The notes under the pieces were generated by a model. The model did no database searches and had not been told where the DNA came from. It saw nothing but the letters and a program-made list of their open reading frames with translations. A stretch of 64,000 nucleotides of DNA from Azolla caroliniana (lineage: Eukaryota > Polypodiophyta). Position numbers and translations under genes: made by a program. Positions 25,306-37,324 of this stretch are shown here, one piece after another (the first letter of the stretch is position 1; each line of letters starts with the position of its first letter). Location of the stretch: the NCBI GenBank assembly GCA_043228905.1, contig JBHGNT010000007.1, positions 4,464,001 to 4,528,000 on the forward strand, written 5' to 3'.

Positions 25306-25500
25306 CTCCTATCGATCGATACACCACCATGTTTCACCATGGCTTTTCGGCTATACAACAACAACATTATGCACGTAGAAACTCTTGTGGCACTAATTGA
25401 TCGATCTATACACCATGTTTCACCTATCGATCGATACACCAGGTTTCGCCATGGCTTCTCGGCTACACAACAACAACGTTATGCGTAGAAAGTTCTTGTG
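25306..25500. repeat. Tandem duplication with ATCGATCGATACACCA motif
   Basis: Two copies (about 25306-25397 and 25425-25500) share CCTATCGATCGATACACCA, then TTTC.CCATGGCTT.TCGGCTA, then ACAACAACAA.GTTATGC and GTAGAAA. Copy 2 is slightly shorter. Confidence 0.88.
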
Positions 25501-27621
25501 TCACTAACCGAATTCGTAATTTGTTGTGACATGTTTGTCTAATGTATATTCACACTGTATGTATCTATGTGTGTGGTTGTTTGGCTATTATTGTCCTAGT
25601 AGTAACTTGTTTTAAGCTTTGGACATGATGTTGTGGTTCACGTCTTTACTTTTTGCGCAAATTCATTACACTATTATGCATCATTTTGCCTGAGCTACTT
25701 GCCAATGTCAGTGTATTCAATTAGCCCGATTGACCAATCCCTTCTCTCGTTTGCGCGCTCTTTAATACCCCTCTCACTCATTTGCTTTAACTTTCCCCGA
25801 ATAGTATTATTGGTCAACCTAACCCCACCCCCATGAACAAGTTTGCTTTGTGTGGAGTATATACATCACACTTTGCTACCCAAACCTATTCCTACACATT
25901 TCTCTCACAATCATGAGGCTCATTGATCAAGAGTACAATGAACAATGACGAGTTTAAAAACATCACATTGGTTTTCTCACACCATTCAAAAGTGAAACTT
26001 AAATAAGCTTGAGGGAATTGAAATTTTGGTCACTTGGGACCATTTTTATGGGTGTACATGGTACCCAGTATAATCTGATTGATGATTTCAATGTCCACAA
26101 AACTAAACATAGGCCCACCACACCTAAATCTATCTTTCCAAGAAACCTCAAGACTTAAGATTACTTTGTATAGACAACATTACTTGGAAGTTGGAACCAT
26201 AAAATAAGTAATATTTAAGTATTTTCCTCCATGGTATGCTGCAATTGAAAATAAATTTTATAAACAAAAGGAAGTGCACAAATTTCCACAAGGGATTTTC
26301 ATCCCTTGGTTTAATTTCATATGATTTTCATGAGTAAATTTGGTCAACATCAAGGATGCATGACAAAGATCATATTTCCTTATTCAAATCGTTTGATCGT
26401 ATTGCTATGGTACATTAAATGCTATACAAGAGATCGGTTCAGGTGGAGATTCCGCTTCTGAGGATAGTCATTAAAGATTACATGATGTGGCTTAAATGCC
26501 AACAAAATGTGTATCCACGACTACAACCAAGATATACGCACATTTTGCTATGAAAGAATTCATTCATCTTGATTTGGAACACATAAATTTGTTGCTTAAA
26601 GTTGCATGTGTGTTTGCATCTATCCATTCAAGATTTCATTCATTCAAAAGGCATGTAAAATTTATATCTGAAGGAGAGTATATGAGATTTTGATTCTTTA
26701 CTCTTCTCTCAACCAGGCACATTTATACTTGGCGCAGTGCTCGTACACCTTAATTTGTTCATGTTGTAAAGAGTGGGGAGAAAGAAGTGTAAACAACTAA
26801 AGAGAAACGAGAGCCATTATATCATTTCATGTTGTTCAGATGTGAACCGAATGGCAAAAAACTACTTTTCCACCATAAATCTTGAAAACAATGATTTTTG
26901 CTCCAATATAGATTTGTTGTGGATGTTGTAACAGACCACAGGTCCTATGGATGAAAGAGTATTCTACAATTTTAAATTGGATGATCATGTGTTGAATGCT
27001 TTCAATGTTAAGATTCATATTATCCAACGTAACTTTCTCCCATCAATGATGTTTTTCTCTTTTTGTATGCTTTATGAACATTATCTAGCTTATCATTCTC
27101 TTATCAATGACTTCCTCTCCCCCCCAATGACTTCCTCTCCCCCCCCTCTCTCTTCGCAAATGTATGTTTGTTATTAAAACAAGATGATAATGCAACCCTT
27201 GCTATGTCGACTACTTCATTAGTAATGATATGGCGAGGCAAACCCTCTCAAGTGTTGTAATACTAGATGCTGTAAATCTAACTCATCATGGGACAACATC
27301 CTCATACAACATAATTGTGAAATTTGTCTAACTAACTTCACTTTCATCTCATGGGGTTGTTGTGGTACCCCATGGAGTTCATCAAACAATAACCTATTTA
27401 TCATGGTCTAGTTAAACCACATCCCCCAATATCTAAGGTAGTCAAACACGACTTAATATAATGGTGTGGGTAAAACTTTGGCACCATCAATAACAACCCA
27501 CTTAAAAGGTGACAAAAAACCTCCTATTACTGATGCCCATATTTGTTATATAACCACCCAATGGCTTTAGCAATTGGGCATGTAATGAACCTATGATTGA
27601 TATGACTACTTCCGTCTGTCC

Positions 27622-27860
27622 CTTTCTTTTTATGGTAACTAGCTTACCCTAGTGGTACGTTATTTACACTGTTAACACTACATCTTGGGTTTGAAACCCA
27701 AATTTCACACTTCTCTATTACTCCATAGATATCTCTTATTTAACTAGATGGCATAGTGGAATGTAGGGGTTGCCTCCCTCACTACATCCCTCTCTCACAC
27801 ACACAAAACAAATCTATCTCGCTCACTCTCCCAAGTTGGCTCCTCACAATGGGCTCAACC
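27622..27860 (+). mobile_element. tRNA-derived SINE-like element
   Basis: An A-box-like TAGCTTACCCTAGTGG (about 27640-27655) is followed 33 bases later by the B-box-like GGTTTGAAACCC (27689-27700). That is the order and spacing expected of an internal Pol III promoter. The ends are estimated and no poly-A tail or target-site duplication was pinned down. Confidence 0.5.
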
Positions 27861-27932
27861 CTGCACCACATGTTGCTTTAGTCTCATTGATGTTCTATCT
27901 AGCACAATCTCCCCCACTCTAGAGTAGTGCCC

Positions 27933-28346
27933 TTAAACCTAAACGTATTTACCATAATGCCACTATATATCTATTTTGACCGATTTATACCACTTTTATT
28001 TTTCAAAATACATCATAAATCAAACTAAATTATCAAAATTATATTATATATCAAAAATTTCAATTGAAAGGCCACCTTAAAATCCAATTCTATGAATTTA
28101 ACCGAGTTATACTCGCTTAATCCCATAAAACCAAAATTTGTGATTGAAGTGACCAAAATTTAATCTTAAAACCAAAACATTTGATTGCACACCAAATTTT
28201 ACCATTGGGATGCTATTTTGAAGCCAAATTCCATGCCTCTTCTTCATTGACGAAGGAGGCAAAGACAATGGTAAAGAAGAACGTTTAGGTATAAATTGGT
28301 CAAAATAGATATATAGTGGCATTATGGTAAATAAGTTTAGGTTCTA
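27933..28346. mobile_element. MITE-like element with long inverted repeats
   Basis: The sequence at 27933-27988 reappears as its reverse complement at about 28291-28346. The shared core is TTACCATAATGCCACTATAT and its complement, with only a few mismatches over 55 bases. The AT-rich interior has no coding frame. Matching target-site duplications were not found, so the element class is open. Confidence 0.65.
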
Positions 28347-28387
28347 CTTTACCATTGTCTCAGCCTCCTTCGGTAACGAAGAAGAGG
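28236..28387. repeat. Hairpin with arms of about 46 bp overlapping the MITE-like right arm
   Basis: CCTCTTCTTC at 28236 opens an arm that ends near 28280. Its reverse complement, ending GAAGAAGAGG, occupies 28342-28387. The arms also share GACGAAGGAGG/CCTCCTTCGGTA and ACAATGGTAAAG/CTTTACCATTGT. The 60-base loop is itself the right arm of the larger inverted repeat. Confidence 0.85.
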
Positions 28388-29509
28388 TTCACTATAGGTA
28401 TCAAATACTTGTTTTTATTTTCTTCCTTAAAATTGGATTGGCTTCTTTAATCTTAATAAAAGATAACTCTCGTTGTTTAGCGTTATCTTTTCATCTTTGT
28501 GTTTTGTTCACATTTTACCCTTTTCTTTTCACAAAAGAAGGCAACTCCAACACTTCATGTTTTGTGATTAGTACCAAAAGTTGTATGAGTCCAAAAATAT
28601 TTGACTAAAAAATCAAAGATTTGTGAATCCAATAACATAAATTCCATAAATCAAATACAACTATGGTCATAGCCTATAGGGTAACACACATTGTGTTACA
28701 TATGAATCATGAAGCTATGATTGTCAGCAATCTATATATATAATAATTTTACAACAATATTTCATGTCTAGTAAGTACCTCGGTTATTGGTTCTAAAGGG
28801 TGTCAATTTGAAGACACTTGTGTGACATTTTGAAAACACTAATAAGAAGTGAAATTACTATATTATCAAAAAACAATATAATATATAATCCTCAAGAAAA
28901 GTCAATATTATCATGTCAAGTTTTCATGCAATAATATATTCTAAGGGAAAATATGATACACTTGGGCCTTGTATTAGGAATAATATGAAACATGAATAGG
29001 CTAAGAATTTCTCCAACATCGGTCAACCCTAATTAATTAATTTTACAACTTGTTCCTTTAGGGTTATCCAATGAAATCAAAGCGATAACACTAAATAACA
29101 ACATAGGGTTGTAGCAAGATGACAAACACAAGCACAAAGAAATGGTCTAAATGTTTAAAATGTGATCATGAGCACCAATGGGAGCATAGAGGGTTGTGAA
29201 ATCGTTTAGGGATCCCCTTGTGGGAACACCGATTAGAAAGTGATTTTTGACCTCATTTTTATGGATGCCCACATCCAAATTGATCTAGACACATGACAAG
29301 TGACAAATCATGTGCATTATGCCAAATGGCATTATACAAAAAAATATGTCCCCTATTTCTCTTTTGCAATGCATTGCATATGGCTAGTTTCCCACCAAAA
29401 CTCTACAAAAAAACCTTATCACAAAATGGAAAATGATATTTCCATCCTATCAATATTACTCAACTTCCACCACGTGGTGCGTTTGCAATCCAAGCTCGTC
29501 CTTCTCTCT

Positions 29510-29700
29510 CTCTATTAATTGAGCATAGGAGTAACTTGCCGAGAGAGAGAGAAGGACCATTGGTGACCAATTGTGAGCTATAGGATGGGGCCTAGCCCAT
29601 GCAAGGATTGAACTTGGGTTCTCTCAAATGATTTGACCTTGATGCTATGATGTAAACTATTAAACATATGGAGTTGCGAGAAGTGATTGGTTTGCATATC
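29510..29700 (-). mobile_element. tRNA-derived SINE-like element
   Basis: On the minus strand an A-box-like TAGCATCAAGG (29641-29652) precedes a B-box-like AGTTCAATCC (29604-29613) at typical spacing. A pyrimidine-rich CT tract near 29500-29550 would be the 3' end. Boundaries are approximate. Confidence 0.45.
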
Positions 29701-29729
29701 CAATTCTAGATATGACCAAGGTTGCATAT

Positions 29730-30500
29730 GAGCTAGATTGGAGATTGGGATGTCATAAAAGCCTTGCCAAAGTAAAAACAAATGATGTATATCATAAACT
29801 AATTGATAGGCATACATGCATGGTAGAATGTGTTAATAAAAAATGGAGAATAACATCCAATAGGTGTTGGCAAACTGTGATACAAATGAGGTGACAAATC
29901 TTGTATTCCTTTCAAAGTTAAGGTGTTTATTTGGAGGGTCATGGTGGGTACAAGAGTTGCATTGGCAAAGACGAAGTATTGCTCCTAGAATATGTTTGTT
30001 TGCATGGTTTTAGAGGAACATGGTCAACATGTATTTATCAATTGTCTAGTGCAAGGGCCATATGGAATTCTATAAACGGAGTGTCGAAGTTCCCGTTTCA
30101 ATGGGTGTTTAGTCGTGTGCAAATTGAGGTTGCCTTCTCCACATTTTGAGATAGTCCTTTAGTGTCTAAGGTATTGGGAATTATGGCATAATTGGCGAGC
30201 ACAAAATGAATTTGTTTTATACTTAATACGGGCTCAAATTCACATTCAATGTTAAAAAAGCATACTAATTGGTATGGTAGTTTTCCTTGTTGGAAACTTC
30301 AGGGAGGTTGTCATATGAGGAATTCGGGATTTATAGGTGGCAAGGCATTATGTCCATGTTACTTGTTTTGGCCTTTATCAAATGAGATTGTATAGGTTCA
30401 CAATGATGTATGTAGAGATGAGGGATGTCATGATAATCCAATTTGATTTTGCGGTGAGACAATAGGATATCATAATCCATTTATTGTAACTCAACTTTCA
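29730..30500 (+). pseudogene. Degenerate 3' end of an L1-type LINE (zf-RVT region)
   Basis: Across in-frame stops and shifts the plus strand reads NKKWRITSNRCWQ, then IPFKVKVFIWRVMVG, then a Cys/His pattern ending EEHGQHVFINC, the zinc-binding region found downstream of plant LINE reverse transcriptases. The tail reads RYWELWHNWRAQN, matching RYWGLWFNRNMQN at the end of the minus-strand LINE nearby. Only the C-terminal part is present and it is not functional. Confidence 0.6.
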
Positions 30501-30549
30501 TAATTAATACAATATTAACGTTGTTATAATTCGTGCACATAGTTAAACA

Positions 30550-30700
30550 AAGATGGAGCTAAGGTCATGTCGAACGGAACTAGTAGGTCATTGGTTCAAC
30601 TCCTACATCTCAGCAACGATGTTTATGGGCTTAACAAGAATCGAGCCTACATATGCACATGGGTTCAACAAAAACACTACAAACCACTAGTAAAATGAGT
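30550..30700 (+). mobile_element. Possible SINE fragment
   Basis: GGTTCAACTCC at 30593-30603 is a very good Pol III B-box, and a weaker A-box-like segment lies about 35 bases upstream. A second GAATCGAGCC-like sequence follows at about 30640. The boundaries are unknown. Confidence 0.35.
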
Positions 30701-30866
30701 GGAATATATATGGAAATTTACCCATGATATTATGTATGATTTGATGTTTAGCATAACCCTTGACTTGATCCAAAAATGTATACTTCTAAACATGGAAGAG
30801 GGGTATGATTTGCAATTTGACAAAATTACACAATATATACGTGTATTTATATGCCACACACACGAT

Positions 30867-30909
30867 CTCTCTCTCTGTCTCTCTCTCTGTCTCTCTCTCT
30901 GTCTCTCTC
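30867..30909. repeat. (CTCTCTCTGT)n short tandem repeat
   Basis: A higher-order CT repeat with a regular GT interruption every ten to twelve bases, lying between the two LINE tails. Confidence 0.9.
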
Positions 30910-31049
30910 GTGTAAAATTGCACAACCTTTAGTTTCTAAAGAAAAAAGCACTACCATGGCTACTAATTTACACCAAAGCATAGAACTCTTCTAGGGACCT
31001 AAATTCTACGACTACGACTACGAACTCAATCCCACCCTACACACCAATT

Positions 31050-34000
31050 CAAATGTCAAATATGATGATACGTGACCTTGCAAAGCTCTTTCTTTTCATG
31101 GTTGATATTTCTTAGCTTCTCTAGCACTATAAATTGCCACAACATAAGTCCTTTTAACTTTAGAACATATTTTCTCACCCCAACTTGCGAATCAAAAGTG
31201 AAGGCATTCTGCATATTTCTATTGAACCATAGCCCCCAATACCTCAAAAACTCAATTATTTTTGGAAATGAGGCATCAATTCATTGTTCTCAATATGTGT
31301 AAAAACCCAATTGAATGAATATGTCTTACTCCAATTAAAGACATCTACACTAAATTGATACACCTCCAAACCATTGTAGCCATGGAACAAATCGATGCCT
31401 ACTATGTTCCAATTCGCGTGAACAAAAGGAACACATTCATTCATCTATCAATGTTTTTTCTTGTTTAATGCATCTCCCAATGGTAAAGCTCCAACCATAA
31501 CTCTCCAATTGAATACCTTAGCTTGTAACATCAATCAAGAACACCAACCTGCCTTGATCACATGAAACCACCAGGGAATGGGCTTATGAAAAAACCCCAT
31601 ATCTTTGTAACCTTTTCTTCCATCCACTTATGTTTGTCAATCAGCTTGTGATAAGCACAATTTGTTGATATCATTGTCAATGTCCTGTTTTCAACAAATG
31701 TCCAAACAAGATCTTGAGATCCCATATCTAAATAAGGAATTGGCTCATACGATGATAATAACCCTTACAACTTATCCCAAATAAAGGAATAACATTTTGG
31801 AATACGAAATGTTGATCTCGTTGTTTGAAAGGCCATTAATCTTCTTTTTGACACTGATATAACATCCTTGATTGTTCCTAAACCCAATCCAATCATCTTA
31901 TTAAATTGAAGGTTAAGAAGATGATTACCTTCGCTCCTCCACAACCTTGATGTCACCAAAACCCCAATTTGTAATGAATTAGCACACCCCCTTCCTTGTG
32001 GAGGATGCCATTGCACAAAATCTTACATACTTTGCCAATATGCCAACAAATGATTAACTTGTAGAAACCACGTATGTTTGACATCTCTTTCAGATTTAAT
32101 GACATTCCACCAATTAGTTTCAACTGTCGTATTTCCAAGTTGAATTCCCATCTTCTCTATAGAGTATGCCACCATATCCCTCCAAGGTTGTAAACCCTCA
32201 AACATAAATTGAATGAAAGTAAATCGATGAGCTCGTATAAATTCAATATTGATGCCCCACCATGACGTTTCGAAGTACAAGAATGATCCCATGCCAACCA
32301 CGACATGACACTTTTCCCTTTTCTCTTCCATAACAACATATGCATCGAGTGTGACACCATTTCAAGAGCTTTCTTTGACTTTGGTAGCAAAGGAAGATAA
32401 TAAAATACCATAGAGACCATAATCGATTGAATCACCTTAAGTTGAACATGAAGATGCCATAATTGAGACCTTCAATACATAAACTTATCCTCCAAATTTT
32501 TAGATACCCACTTAATAAGTTTTACATGAGAAACTTCCACTCCAACTAGATATCCACAATGACAACAAATCATACCATGATGTATTATCCTTCATGACCA
32601 CCCTAAACCTAACGAGTATAGATTTATGCATATTACTTTTCAACCCCGAAGAATTTGAAAACATTTCCCACACAACTCTTGTCTTGCTAGTATTTTCTCG
32701 ATTAGGTGCCAAAAACATGTTATGGTCATCTATGAGAGCTTGAACAATACATGGCTTCCCTGATGACAACCTTAGTCCAAGCAATTCTTCCTCCACAACC
32801 ATATTGTGTAATTTAACAAGAATAGGACGTGTCACAATAGCGAATAGAAAAGGATTGACTAAGCATCCCTGTCTAATTGATATTCAAATAGAAATAGGTT
32901 GTGTTACTCCATTAAACATCACGTGTGAAACAAAACCCTCCCCTAATGTGTATATCAACTTAGACATACGATCAACAAAACCCATACGAGACATCAATTG
33001 ATTTATAAATGACCAATCCACATCATCATAGACCTTCTCAACAACCAATTGTAAGAACACTAATTCTCGCCTAGACTCCATTGCATAGTCAATTGTCATT
33101 TGAACATTTAAAATATTATCTAAAATATCTATTTTTGTCAAGAACCTATATTGCACATTATGCATTATAGAAGGTAAACCCTTATGTAACCTATTCGCCA
33201 TCACTTTTGCAAAAATCTTATACATTCCCCCCATCAATGAAATAGGCTTCCATAGAGCAAAGGAAGATGAAGACGACACCTTCGGCAAAAGTTATATCAA
33301 ACCAATCTTCCAAGAATGAGGCATTTCCCCTGACATCCGCATTGTATGAAATAATATAGTAAAAGCCCCCCTTTAACTTAATTACATATTCTTAAAGAGT
33401 TCATTTGTTAATCCATCCCATCTAGGACTCTTATCATTAGTAAGATGTGACATTACCTGTTCCACCTCATCCTCTCCATTAAAAAAACATCTCTATTATT
33501 TTTAACATTATCATCAATACATACTTGTACATCCAACAATTGTGTATAATATTCTATGCATTTCTTCACAATTTCACGAGGATCGAAACACATTAACCAT
33601 TGTCCTCAAACCTTACCATATTATGTCATGTATGTGATTCATAAAAATCATGGAAAAAATTATGTGGTTGATAATTAATATCCACCACTTCTTTTCTTAG
33701 ACAATGTATTCTATCATGTTCATAAATTTTCGTCGTAAGATCATGCATTGCAAAAATGAATACCTCTTGATATCCCATCAACTTTACATATGTTGGCTAA
33801 TAGTTAACAATGATGTACATTTATTAAGCAAATTAACAACGAGACTTAATTTATTTCTCCTTCTAAAGGCATGATGAATTCCGTAATATCTAGTTAACTT
33901 TTGAACATTTGCATCAAACACATCCCATGCTTCATACCCATCAAATTGAGCACGATAGGCAAATACATCAATTAATTGACACATATAGGCATGGAAGACC

Positions 34001-36410
34001 TCATGATTGAAAAAATATGAATTTGAAAATCAACAATGGTTTTCCTATGAACTTATGAAAAACTCTAATTGAGTGATACGTTGTCACGGATTCCCGAGGG
34101 TATGTGTTGAAATGGGGTAGGACCACCGGGGTCTCGGACCAAGGAGCTGGTGAAAAAAGAAGGTTTTCTAGATCGTTTTCGGATAACTTCGCCACATAGG
34201 TTTCCGGACACGTATATGATCTGGATAGATACTCGAATGCCGGATAGTGAGCGCATGGGCTCAGGGAAGTATATTGTTCCAGACTGGTTGTCGAATAGCA
34301 GCGATGAGCTGATGGGATCACTCACTCGGATACGTGCACTCAAACATGAATAAAACAAAGATAAGAACACGAGGATGCCCAAACACACGGAGAGACTCAA
34401 CAAAACTAAAGATTAACAAAGAAAACAAAAAAGATTACAAATGTATGCGGCCGACAAAAGAGCTTTGAGCTCGCTACACACACTCATGCAGACACTAGCG
34501 AGCCTTTGATCAGGATCACACAAGCTACCAGTGCAAAACGGAGGCCTTGCAGCACGACGATAAGAAAATCGGAAAACGAAGCATAGGAAGGAAGCTTGCA
34601 GAGCTCGGTCCGGCAACAATTCGTTCTCTAAAATTGTGGATCCATTCTCAATCTTCTCTCCCTCCTTTTATCGTTCAAGGAGGGAGAGACCGTTACATTG
34701 GGCTGTTAAGACAACCGCTTTCTGTCCTTCATCCTCTCCTTGATTTTATCACATCATATCTTCTCATTCCTCTCTTTCTGTGGGACATTAAAGTACCTAT
34801 CAAAATCACACTCTCTAGTACTTATTAGTCCTATGTTATTTTCACACTTTGTACATAAAGACAAATTTCGTGTGCATTAGCGCACACCCCCGTTCACGCG
34901 CATCCGGCTATGTTTTCTTTCTTCCTCTGGCCGGAATCCTTCACAACAACGTGAATTCAAAAATCAATGGGAAATGATATGATATAATTGACCACAAGAC
35001 ACTGAAATATCCAAAATCTCCGGTAAAACCCATAAGTATGCATTGCATACATTTAATCTACCCTACTCCAAGTATCTTTTTATTGAGCCAATTGAAAGGT
35101 ACAACCATGTTCATCTCTCTTGATCCATTTCCATACATCCCTTAACATAACTTCAATTTCAAAATCTCCCCACTCTTGAGCCTCTAGTCCATCCATAATA
35201 GAGTGGATATATGTTGATTGATCTACCTCACAACAAACATCAAAATCTCCCATCAATCAACACGGTCTACCATTATCAAGCACCAAGATTAGAAATCTCC
35301 ATAACAACTTCCGTTCCGTTCTTGTGAAATATTTGATGTATACACACCAACTAATTGGAGAACTTGTCCATCATAACATATCTCAACCATTGTAAATCTT
35401 CTAATTTCATATGAAACAATTACTTTTAGTGTAAAATTTGTCTTCAATAAACATGACAATCCCAGAATAATCTCTATGAATATCGCCAACATAACATTTT
35501 AATGTATAACCCTTAAATTAAATAATTAACCCAACATTATGATGATATTTATACTCTTTTGCATGTAAAACATCCCACTGCTCACTTAACACAATCCTCC
35601 AACCCTCATGCATCCTAAATCTAGAACACAATCCCCTCATGTTCCATGTTGTGACTTTCATACTTATTTTTTCTTTTTATCTGAGAAATCTCTTTCTCTT
35701 TCACTACTAATGTATCTGCTATATCTTGAAATATATTCCCTAAGATTGCATAGGAATTACTTTGGGAATGCAAAACTCAAGACCTTCATGGCTCCTCCCA
35801 TGGACAAGGCACTTGTTTCCATTTATTCCAAGGAGTATACAAATTACCTTTATTATCAAAAGAAAATTTCTTTGGATCGTCTTCTTGACGACCTCAAGTC
35901 TATTTTGCTTGAAATTTGTTTGTTGAATTGATGTTTTTTTTTATCAAACAAAATATCTTTCAATTAGTTTAAAAAAAGGCATATCAGCTACAACCTCCAA
36001 AATAGATGGAAAATTGTTTGTTGAATTGATGTTACCTTCTTCATATATACATTATGCCCAACATTCTTATTAAATTTCATCATCTTCTAGAAACTATTGA
36101 GTTCCACTGCCCTTCATCCTCTAGAGTCTTTCCATCCTTGTCATTCACATGTTGTTCCTCTAGAATCTTTCCATTCTTGTCATTCACATGTTCTTTGATT
36201 TGCTCTGAGATTACAGATAAAGTTTGAACCCGATCATTGTTTGCATGCTCTTCACGTACAACTTCCATTGCATTACTTCTTTTTTGACGACATTCAACAA
36301 TAAAATGCCCTAACATGCCACAAACTGAAACAATGTCATGTAGATGCACCCCATTTAAGCTAAAAAATACATAGGAGGCATACGGGAGCATGCAAATTGC
36401 AAACATCTCG
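31050..36410 (-). pseudogene. Degenerate L1-type LINE retrotransposon, interrupted by a solo LTR
   Basis: Read on the minus strand. An ORF1 remnant at 36406-36080 ends with a damaged zinc knuckle (CGMLGHFIVEC; the first Cys is lost). ORF2 starts at 35661 with MKVTTWNMRGLCS, the endonuclease N-terminus, followed by LMGDFDVCCE near 35250. Reverse transcriptase landmarks follow: SPRWDGLTNELFK (about 33430-33392), PISLMGGMYKIFAKVMANRL (about 33245-33185), DVDWSFINQLMSRMGF (about 33030), and IDDHNMF at the catalytic site (about 32735). Downstream come KRHGGASILNLYE and the tail RYWGLWFNRN near 31240. Many stops and frameshifts make it inactive. Removing the 867-bp insertion at 34082-34948 leaves an ORF2 of normal length for plant L1 elements. 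Confidence 0.85.
34082..34948. mobile_element. Putative solo LTR inserted in the LINE
   Basis: The segment starts TGTCACGGATTCC and ends GGAATCCTTCACAACA. These TG...CA termini are nearly inverted copies of each other. It is flanked on both sides by ACGT (34078-34081 and 34949-34952), consistent with a short target-site duplication. It is more GC-rich than the LINE around it and has no internal coding domains or second LTR. Unequal recombination between two LTRs would leave this structure. A non-autonomous element with short inverted termini is the alternative. Confidence 0.6.
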
Positions 36411-36725
36411 GCCTCTCAGCAGCCGTATTCCAAAAGAATACACATTCAATATCGATTGTGCGCATTAGCACTAGAAGATGCTAAGATCTTTCCCGGCTTT
36501 TTCCATTGCTTGGATTGTAATATTGGCGAGATCCACTCAATATGTGCACTCTACCTCATATCCATACATACATGACACTCTTTCTTGGTTGAATATATCC
36601 TTCTATTCCACTATTGGCCTTTCCCTATGTAGTATGTGTAGTAAGTAGTATGTACTATGTACATACATAAAAGCTTAGATCAGAGTTTTGTTTTATGAAG
36701 CTGAAGCACTAGCGGAAGCTGAGCG

Positions 36726-36819
36726 ATGGCATCGTGGCGTAGCTTACCTCGAACTCTTCTTCTTCTGCAATCGCCTCATCCTTTATCTCCATCCACAGCG
36801 ATCTCGGCTCGAATTACAG
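36726..36819 (+). CDS. Candidate first exon (transit-peptide-like) of the Nudix-Janus gene
   Basis: An ATG at 36726 opens MASWRSLPRTLLLLQSPHPL and then a Ser/Ala/Arg-rich stretch. It lacks acidic residues and looks like a plastid or mitochondrial targeting peptide. It ends in ACAG/GTATCC in phase 1. The first conserved exon of the Nudix gene (41118) is in phase 0, so a short intermediate exon must exist if the two belong together. I could not identify it. The exon itself is plausible. Its assignment to this gene is inferred from strand, position and absence of any other partner. Confidence 0.5.
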
Positions 36820-36849
36820 GTATCCTCCTTCATCACTCATCAGTCTTCA

Positions 36850-36874
36850 TCTCTCTCTCTCTCTCTCTCTCTTT
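36850..36874. repeat. (CT)n microsatellite
   Basis: Twelve CT units just downstream of the splice donor of the candidate first exon of the Nudix-Janus gene. On the sense strand it is a pyrimidine tract inside the intron. Confidence 0.93.
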
Positions 36875-36988
36875 CACGAACACACGGTGAACCTCATCTC
36901 GTGAGCATTGTAAATGGAAATAAAGGAATGATTTCAATGTAATGTACTCACGGTTTTTTACGATTGGAAAGAATTGAAGTGTTTGATC

Positions 36989-37324
36989 TGTGTTTTGTTT
37001 CTCATGGATCACTAAAGAAAAGAAGGAAGATTCATTATTATTTTTGTTTCATATATAGCTTATCTGAATTCATGTTCGTATTCATAATTCTTGCCCAATT
37101 TTGTTTACAGTTTTTAAGAAAAGGAAGGAATATCTTCTATAGTTTATTCCCTAGACTGCATTTGTGTTTTGTTTCTCATGGATCACTAAAGAAAAGAAGG
37201 AAGATTCATTATTATTTTTGTTTCATATATAGATTATCTGAATTCATGTTCGTATTCATAATTCTTGCCCTATTTTGTTTACAGTTTTTAAGAAAAGGAA
37301 GGAATATCTTCCATAGTTTATTCC
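36989..37324. repeat. Tandem duplication, two copies of 162 bp
   Basis: Copies at 36989-37150 and 37163-37324 have a period of 174 and are nearly identical: both carry TCTCATGGATCACTAAAGAA, then GAATTCATGTTCGTATTC, then AAGGAAGGAATATCTTC. They lie just downstream of the candidate first exon, in an intron. Confidence 0.95.

Larger units (their letters stand above)
24795..27600. other. Intergenic, no gene recognised
   Basis: It begins with the upstream region of the TANGLED-like gene, which carries (GA)n(GT)n at 25022-25074 and (CA)n(CT)n at 25228-25259. A 115-bp tandem duplication follows at 25306-25500. The remainder is AT-rich with short featureless frames. The sequence at 27180-27480 is slightly coding-like on the minus strand but not assignable. 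Confidence 0.5.

Noticed and set aside
27640-27700. A functional tRNA gene
   Set aside because: Only A- and B-box-like stretches are present; no acceptor stem or cloverleaf pairing could be drawn.
32023-33288. Separate small genes on the minus strand
   Set aside because: All align as successive pieces of one degenerate LINE ORF2, not as independent genes.
34001-34403. Minus-strand frames of 106 and 112 codons
   Set aside because: They lie across the solo-LTR edge and have no LTR-element protein motifs.
36688-36819. Using the other frame (ending RLELQ) to join exon 36726-36819 to exon 41118 in phase 0
   Set aside because: That frame lacks an ATG after the upstream stop, whereas the +1 frame has a good ATG and a transit-like sequence.
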